Below are positions 59,283-64,000 of a stretch of DNA of 64,000 nt, in pieces. This DNA comes from Pseudomonadota bacterium. Its GTDB lineage: Bacteria; Pseudomonadota; Alphaproteobacteria; Rhizobiales; Xanthobacteraceae. Each line of letters opens with the position of its first letter. The first letter of the stretch is position 1. The notes under the pieces are model-generated. The model ran no database searches and was not told the DNA's origin. It was given only the letters and a program-made list of their open reading frames with translations. Location of the stretch: contig JAEXYA010000049.1 of NCBI GenBank assembly GCA_023451825.1, forward strand, positions 7,613 to 71,612, read 5' to 3'. The position numbers and the translations under genes are program-made.

Positions 59283-60980
59283 TTACGCGCTGAGCGACAC
59301 CGCTGTGTCGTAACTCCGCACAAAGCCATGCTCCACCACCGCATTTCGCCCCCGCCGCTTGGCGGCATAGAGGGCGGCATCGGCGGCTTCCAGCAGGTCG
59401 CGGGCGGAGTCCAGATCGGCTGGAGCTGCCGCGGCGACGCCGACGCTGACCGTCACGCGCTGATGGGTGCTGGTGGCATGGGGCACCACCAGGTTCCAGA
59501 TCGCCATGCGCACCATCTCGCCGATCTGCACGCCGCGGGCGGTGTCGGTGCCAGGCAGCAGCAGGCAGAATTCCTCGCCGCCGTAACGGCCGGCAAAGCC
59601 GGAGACGCGGTCGGCCAGCAAAGCCAGCGCCTCGCCCACCCGCGCGAGACAGGCATCGCCTTCGGGGTGGCCGTAGCTGTCGTTGAAAAGCTTGAAGTGA
59701 TCGACGTCGATCATCAGCAGCGCCAGATCGTCGCCGGATTGCTGGGCGCGCAGCCATTCGAAATCGAGCCGGCTCTGGAAGCCGCGGCGATTGGCGAGAC
59801 CGGACAGCATGTCCACCGAGGCCAGCACCGTGAGCTGCTCGTTACTGACCCGCAATTCGCGCTCGCGGCCGCGCAGTTGCGAGGCCATGCCGTAAAAGGC
59901 GCGGGCGAGGGGCACGAATTCCGCCGGCAGCGAATGGCGCGGCATGCGTGCCGACCAGTCGCCGCGGCCGAAACGCTTGGCCATGGTGGAGATCGCCTGG
60001 ATCGGCTTGATGATCATCCGCTCCGCCACCACCAGCGCGCCGAGCAGCGCGAACAGGCAGACGATGGCGAGCTGGATATAGGCGTTGCGGATTTCGTGAT
60101 CGGCGATCGCCGAGACGCGCGCTTCATCGATGCTGACGATGAGCTGCGCGGTGGTGCCGGGAATGGTGGCAAACGATACGGCGCGTTTCGTGCCGTCATC
60201 GGCCGTGAAGGACAGTGAGCCCGACTGCCGCTGCGAATTGCCGAGATTCGCTGCAATCAAAGGCAATAGCGCGAGATCGTCCATCGGTCGCCCGATCGAT
60301 TCCACATTGTTCGGCGGGGCCGACAGCACGGTGCCGGCATGATCGACCAGCATTGCGGTGACGCCCGCACGCTCACCGAGATTGCTCATCAGTTTCGACA
60401 TCCAGTCGAGATTGATGGCGGCGAGAATCACGGCATCGTCGGCGCGCGTATCGCCCGGCGCGAGATAGGCGGCCATCACCGTCGGCAGATTCGAAAGACG
60501 GCTGAACACATAGTCGCTGACGGTGAATTCGCCGGTGGCGATGGCTTGCTTGAAATAGGGGCGGTCAGCAAAGTTGAACTGGTTGTCCACGACCTCCGAC
60601 CAGGTCGAGCAGCGCGCGACGCCATCGATACCTGCGACGGTGAGGCTGCGCAGCCACGGCATGTTGCCGCGCAGGCTCGCGCGCATGATGGCGCAGCTGC
60701 GGTCCACCTGGGCGGCGGTGCTATAGATGTAGGCCGACGACTTCAGCACCGCCTCGATGGACGCGAACACTTCGCGCTGCGCATCGGCGCTGTGCCGCGC
60801 GATGCCGGCGAATTCCTGCGATGCGCTGGCGATCTGCTGGGTGCGCACATGGTGCAGCGAGCGAATCCGTTCGGCCATCAACGGACCAACCAGAATCAGC
60901 GCGAACAGCACCAAACGGGCGCGGATGCCAAGAGCTCCCCTGAGCCTGGCTTTATTGCGGTTGATACCGATGCGTGACAT
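59283..60980 (-). CDS. membrane-bound diguanylate cyclase with periplasmic sensor
   Basis: 565 residues. Membrane helix 1 (about residues 20-40), a large periplasmic region with a dCache/CHASE-like sensor (about 45-300: HSADAQREVFASIEAVLKSSAYIY...FADRPYFKQAIATGEFTVSDYV), helix 2 (about 305-325), a HAMP-like linker, and a GGDEF domain with RYGGEEFCLLL active site. The I-site is RxxG instead of RxxD (Arg kept, Asp lost), so feedback inhibition is doubtful. The ATG at 60980 (MSRIGINR) is used; the longer frame to 61133 has no support. Signal sensed: unknown. Confidence 0.9.
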   Translation of the reverse strand: MSRIGINRNKARLRGALGIRARLVLFALILVGPLMAERIRSLHHVRTQQIASASQEFAGIARHSADAQREVFASIEAVLKSSAYIYSTAAQVDRSCAIMRASLRGNMPWLRSLTVAGIDGVARCSTWSEVVDNQFNFADRPYFKQAIATGEFTVSDYVFSRLSNLPTVMAAYLAPGDTRADDAVILAAINLDWMSKLMSNLGERAGVTAMLVDHAGTVLSAPPNNVESIGRPMDDLALLPLIAANLGNSQRQSGSLSFTADDGTKRAVSFATIPGTTAQLIVSIDEARVSAIADHEIRNAYIQLAIVCLFALLGALVVAERMIIKPIQAISTMAKRFGRGDWSARMPRHSLPAEFVPLARAFYGMASQLRGRERELRVSNEQLTVLASVDMLSGLANRRGFQSRLDFEWLRAQQSGDDLALLMIDVDHFKLFNDSYGHPEGDACLARVGEALALLADRVSGFAGRYGGEEFCLLLPGTDTARGVQIGEMVRMAIWNLVVPHATSTHQRVTVSVGVAAAAPADLDSARDLLEAADAALYAAKRRGRNAVVEHGFVRSYDTAVSLSA

Positions 60981-61111
60981 CTTCGGATCCCTGAGCCCCG
61001 CAGGACATAGGTACCTCAAAGCCTTCACAAATCCTTTCGTGGACCCCTCAAATTGACGCAAACCACATGAAAGTTCGCGTCTTGGTTGAAAATAATTCAG
61101 TGAACGGTTCC

Positions 61112-61786
61112 ATGTCGTTAACATCTTCTTCACCAGCCCACGGACTCGCCGCGGTGGAAGCCGAGATTCGCCGCGCTTGCAAAGAAGCCCGCCGCGAGCG
61201 GACTTCTGTCAATTTGATCGCCGTCTCGAAGACCTTCGAGGCGGATGCGATCCAGCCGGTGATCGATGCCGGGCAGCGCGTGTTTGGCGAGAATCGCGTC
61301 CAGGAGGCCAAGGGCAAGTGGCCCGTTCTGAAAGAGGCGCAACCCGCGATTGCGCTGCATTTGATCGGGCCGCTGCAGTCCAACAAGGCGAAGGAAGCGG
61401 TGGCGCTGTTCGATGCGATCCACTCCGTCGATCGTCCCTCGCTCTGCGATGCGCTGGCAAAGGAGATCGCGGCTCAGGGCAGACGTCCGCAATTGTTCGT
61501 GCAGATCAACACCGGCGAGGAGCCGCAGAAAGCCGGCATCGCGCCCAGCGAAGCCGATGATTTCCTCGTGCGCTGCCGGGATCACTGGGGGCTGACGATC
61601 GCCGGCCTGATGTGCATTCCGCCGGTGGACGAAGCGGTGGCGCCGCATTTCGCCCTCACGGCAAAGATCGCCGCGCGAAACGGGCTGACGCAGTTGTCGA
61701 TGGGCATGAGCGCGGATTTCGAGACGGCGATCCAGTTCGGCGCGACGCATGTGCGCGTGGGCTCGGCGATTTTCGGGCACAGGTAA
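61112..61786 (+). CDS. YggS-family PLP-binding protein
   Basis: 224-residue PLP-homeostasis protein (YggS/PROSC): VNLIAVSKTFEADAIQPVIDAGQRVFGENRVQEAKGK with the PLP-binding Lys in AVSK, LHLIGPLQSNKAKEAV, VQINTGEEPQKAGI, and the phosphate-binding SMGMSADFETAIQFGATHVRVGSAIFG. It binds PLP without clear catalysis. The start is the ATG at 61112 (MSLTSSSP); a start at 61067 would prepend a non-conserved leader. It is divergent from the diguanylate cyclase gene. Confidence 0.92.
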   Translation: MSLTSSSPAHGLAAVEAEIRRACKEARRERTSVNLIAVSKTFEADAIQPVIDAGQRVFGENRVQEAKGKWPVLKEAQPAIALHLIGPLQSNKAKEAVALFDAIHSVDRPSLCDALAKEIAAQGRRPQLFVQINTGEEPQKAGIAPSEADDFLVRCRDHWGLTIAGLMCIPPVDEAVAPHFALTAKIAARNGLTQLSMGMSADFETAIQFGATHVRVGSAIFGHR

Positions 61787-61787
61787 C

Positions 61788-61912
61788 TCCGCCCCTCATG
61801 GTGAGGAGCGCGCTCTTGCGCGCGTCTCGAACCGTGGGCTGGCCTGGCTCCGGAGCTTGTGGCCATCCTTCGAGACGCGGCCAAGGGGCCGCTCCTCAGG
61901 ATGAGGGACGGA
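61788..61912. repeat. palindromic element, family C (copy 6)
   Basis: 125-bp inverted repeat in reverse orientation, TCCGCCCCTCATGGTGAGG with GTCTCGAACC paired to GGCCATCCTTCGAGACGCGG and CGCTCCTCAGGATGAGGG. It lies between convergent yggS-like and L,D-transpeptidase genes. Confidence 0.9.
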
Positions 61913-61913
61913 G

Positions 61914-62483
61914 CTACCCGATCACGATCTCCGTCTCCGTCCCCAACCGTTCCAGCAGCCGCAGCATTGCGCCTTTGCGCATCGCCACGCATCCCGCCGT
62001 CGGCCCCCAATTCTCCCGCGCCAGATGCAGGAACACCGCGCTTCCGCGTCCCGCGATCCGCGGCCGCGTGTTCTGGTCGATCTCGATGATGAAATCGTAG
62101 AGATGATCTTCCCGCGCCAGCCGGTCGCCGTCGACCCCGCGATCCAGCCGCACCGGCTGATTGTAATGCCGGTCGCGCGGGTCCTCGCACCAGCCGTCAT
62201 GCGGCGAGATCAGCCGGATCGGCAGATGCGTGCGCGGCCGCACATGGCGATCGCCGCGCCACCACAGCCGGATCGGGTGAAACACCCCCTGCGGCGTTGC
62301 GCCATCGCCTTCGCGCTTGTTTGCCTTGATTCCGCCGCGGCCCAGCGCGACGGGTATGGTTGTGTGATCGATACTCAGCCAACCACGCTGCGGATTACCC
62401 GCTGCAGCGCGTACAAGCACCCGCTTCACCGGCCGATCACGCAAGGTTGTTCTATAAGTACCTGAATTAACGACGCTTCCCAT
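61914..62483 (-). CDS. L,D-transpeptidase (YkuD) family protein
   Basis: 189 residues with a YkuD core: IPVALGRGGIKANKREGDGATPQGVF, LIRLISPHDGWCEDPRDRHYNQP, and the active-site motif AVFLHLARENWGPTAGCVAM carrying His and the nucleophile Cys. These enzymes crosslink peptidoglycan or attach proteins to it. No N-terminal signal peptide is visible, so either the export route is unusual or the start lies further upstream. It is divergent from the response regulator gene. Confidence 0.88.
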   Translation of the reverse strand: MGSVVNSGTYRTTLRDRPVKRVLVRAAAGNPQRGWLSIDHTTIPVALGRGGIKANKREGDGATPQGVFHPIRLWWRGDRHVRPRTHLPIRLISPHDGWCEDPRDRHYNQPVRLDRGVDGDRLAREDHLYDFIIEIDQNTRPRIAGRGSAVFLHLARENWGPTAGCVAMRKGAMLRLLERLGTETEIVIG

Positions 62484-62669
62484 CGAATCCCGCCGCTTCG
62501 CCTTGGCTATTTACCGCAAATGGCATATCTCGCGCTGCAAAACCACATTCACTGAGAATGCTGCGTTTTTTGCGCTAGACTATGCGGTAGTCGAAACCGT
62601 GATGATCTCCACCCCATCATCGCGTTTCAACCCATCGAAGCCGCAGCAGCCGTCCAAAGGATTGTCGCA

Positions 62670-63356
62670 ATGCCGAATGCCCGCAAGATCTTGATCGTGG
62701 ATGACGACACTGATTTGCGCGAGGCGCTGGTCGAGCAATTGTCGCTGCACGAGGAATTCGAAGCCTCCGCCGTGGATACCGGCGCCAAGGGTGCGAGTGC
62801 TGCAAAAGCCAATTCTCCCGACCTCGTGCTGATGGATGTCGGCCTGCCCGACACCGATGGCCGCGAGGTCGTGCGCAGCCTGCGCAAGGGTGGCTTCAAG
62901 GCACCGATCATCATGCTCACCGGTCACGACACCGACAGCGATACCATTCTCGGCCTCGAATCCGGCGCCAATGATTACGTGGCCAAGCCGTTCCGTTTTG
63001 CCGTGCTGCTGGCGCGCATTCGCGCCCAGCTGCGCCAGCATGAAGCCTCCGAGGACGCCGTGTTTACGGTCGGCCCCTACAGCTTCCGCCCGGGCTCGAA
63101 GATGCTCACCGGGGCCAATGCCAAGAAGGTGCGGCTGACCGAGAAGGAAACCGCGATCCTGCGCTTCCTGTATCGCGCCGGCCAGATGGCGGTGTCGCGC
63201 GAGACGCTGCTGCAGGAAGTCTGGGGCTACAATTCCGGCGTCACCACCCACACGCTGGAAACGCATATCTACCGGCTGCGCCAGAAGATCGAGAAGGACG
63301 CGGCCAATCCCGAAATCCTGGTGACGGAAGCCGGTGGCTACAAGTTGGTGCCGTGA
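62670..63356 (+). CDS. cenR: OmpR-family response regulator, probably CenR
   Basis: 228 residues: receiver domain (Asp11/Asp12 and phospho-acceptor Asp56 in LVLMDVGLPD, Lys in ANDYVAKPF) and an OmpR/PhoB winged helix (about residues 130-225, VRLTEKETAILRFLYRAGQMAVSRETLLQEVWGYNSGVTTHTLETHIYRLRQKI in part). The wording LREALVEQLSLHEEF and QHEASEDAVFTVGPY is close to my memory of CenR, the essential envelope regulator of alphaproteobacteria encoded near the origin in Caulobacter. The kinase CenK is not in the window. The symbol is tentative. Confidence 0.85.
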   Translation: MPNARKILIVDDDTDLREALVEQLSLHEEFEASAVDTGAKGASAAKANSPDLVLMDVGLPDTDGREVVRSLRKGGFKAPIIMLTGHDTDSDTILGLESGANDYVAKPFRFAVLLARIRAQLRQHEASEDAVFTVGPYSFRPGSKMLTGANAKKVRLTEKETAILRFLYRAGQMAVSRETLLQEVWGYNSGVTTHTLETHIYRLRQKIEKDAANPEILVTEAGGYKLVP

Positions 63357-63430
63357 TACGAATAGTGGACCGATTCGCCTGTCATTGCCTGTTGCGTCTG
63401 ACGCGGCCGGTCCACGCGGTTATCCAGCTC

Positions 63431-63475
63431 GCTTATTCCCGATTCGCTTATTCCCGATTCGTTTTTTCCCATGTC
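63431..63475. repeat. 15-bp tandem repeat before the cNMP-domain gene
   Basis: GCTTATTCCCGATTC occurs twice without spacer (63431-63445, 63446-63460), followed by a degenerate third unit (GTTTTTTCCCATGTC) that runs into the start codon at 63471. Each full unit ends in GATTC, a GANTC site methylated by CcrM in alphaproteobacteria. Confidence 0.75.
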
Positions 63476-63923
63476 GATTGAAGACGACGTGTCACTGCTC
63501 GAGCGCGTGCCGACCCTGCGCCTGCTGGGCCGTGATGCGTTGCGCGTGATCGCCATCGGCTCCGAGCAGCAGGAATTTGCCCGCGGCTCGGTGTTGTTTC
63601 ACGAGGATGAGCAGGCCGATTGCGGCTACGTCGTGCAATCAGGCTCATTCCGCATCAGCATCGATGACGGCAGCGATCATGAAGTGATGGCCGACCGCGG
63701 CACGCTGATCGGCGAACTGTCGCTGCTGGTTCCGATGCCGCGTCGCTCGACGGCGGTGGCGGCCGAATTTTCCAGCGTGATCCGGATCACGCGAAGTCTG
63801 TTCCAGCGCGTGCTGGACAGCGATCCCGATGCGGCCGTGCGGTTGCGCAATGATATGGCCGGCCGTGTGAACGAGCTGGCGAGCGATTTTGCAGCTGTAA
63901 GATCGCGGTTGGCTCAGCCGTAA
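63471..63923 (+). CDS. stand-alone cyclic-nucleotide-binding domain protein
   Basis: 150 residues forming one CNB/Crp-like beta-roll: LLERVPTLRLLGRDALRVIAI, EQQEFARGSVLFHEDEQADCGYVVQSGSFRIS, and a phosphate-binding-cassette-like LIGELSLLVPMPRRSTAVAAE with the Glu and Arg expected of a cyclic-nucleotide pocket. There is no HTH or other output domain, so it may regulate a partner. It follows the CenR-like gene by 114 bp on the same strand; the start is the ATG at 63471. Confidence 0.85.
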   Translation: MSIEDDVSLLERVPTLRLLGRDALRVIAIGSEQQEFARGSVLFHEDEQADCGYVVQSGSFRISIDDGSDHEVMADRGTLIGELSLLVPMPRRSTAVAAEFSSVIRITRSLFQRVLDSDPDAAVRLRNDMAGRVNELASDFAAVRSRLAQP

Positions 63924-63925
63924 TC

Positions 63926-64000
63926 TGTAGGGTGGGCAAAGCGCAGCGTGCCCACCTTTGCTAGCCGAGTACTCGAAGGTGGGCACGCTACGCTTTGCCC
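63926..64000. repeat. palindromic element, family A (copy 4, cut by window end)
   Basis: TGTAGGGTGGGCAAAGCGCAG and GTGCCCACCTT paired with AAGGTGGGCACGC and ACGCTTTGCCC; the outer right arm runs past the window end. It follows the cNMP-domain gene directly. Confidence 0.9.

Overview
The window reads as a chromosomal segment, close to the replication origin, of an alphaproteobacterium of the Bradyrhizobium / Rhodopseudomonas / Afipia group (Nitrobacteraceae). The reasons are high GC, the gene order ppsR-maf-coaE-dnaQ-secB on one side and hemJ-rho-mnmE-mnmG-rsmG-parA-parB-holA-lptE-leuS on the other, and many intergenic palindromic elements of the kind scattered through such genomes. No rRNA, tRNA, CRISPR array, prophage or intact insertion sequence was seen.

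Layout. 1-3.5 kb: the end of a TauE/SafE-type permease, an orphan HTH antitoxin beside a RelE toxin remnant, a Tat-exported flavin amine oxidase and a YiiX-like cysteine hydrolase. 3.5-4.06 kb: an unexplained structured non-coding stretch. 4.06-7.4 kb: a sugar ABC transporter (binding protein and two permeases, no ATPase). 7.5-13 kb: a CysZ-like membrane protein, a secreted TPR-caspase, nth, a DUF2244 protein and an Ada-like methyltransferase. 13-17.7 kb: grpE and hrcA, divergent from rph-rdgB-hemW. 17.9-25.6 kb: lpoA-like, rsmI, yraN, gshB, a metallo-beta-lactamase-fold hydrolase, a diguanylate cyclase and a frameshifted yifB. 25.7-29.7 kb: a small secreted unknown, a hybrid histidine kinase and an OlsB-like acyltransferase. 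29.8-34.7 kb: hisB-DUF2628-hisH-hisA-hisF-hisE-coaA. 35-37.4 kb: hslV-GNAT-hslU. 37.5-44.5 kb: smr, mltA, timA-like, secB, dnaQ, coaE, maf, ppsR.

44.5-54.6 kb is the chromosome-maintenance core. A gene-free 456-bp gap between ppsR (-) and hemJ (+) is the best oriC candidate by synteny and by the switch in gene direction. To its right are hemJ, rho, mnmE, mnmG, rsmG, parA and parB, with five ParB-binding parS palindromes (two perfect or near-perfect between mnmE and mnmG, two flanking the region after mnmG, one inside rsmG). 54.7-64 kb carries holA, lptE and leuS, a second diguanylate cyclase, a YggS family gene, an L,D-transpeptidase, a CenR-like response regulator and a lone cyclic-nucleotide-binding domain protein.

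About twenty-four imperfect palindromes of 80-140 bp, in at least seven sequence families, sit almost exclusively at gene ends. They are the most pervasive structure in the window that coding capacity does not explain. The other irregularities are a frameshift in yifB, a decayed toxin gene next to an intact antitoxin, and the local absence of several genes (aroE, hemE, fxsA) often found in this conserved neighbourhood.
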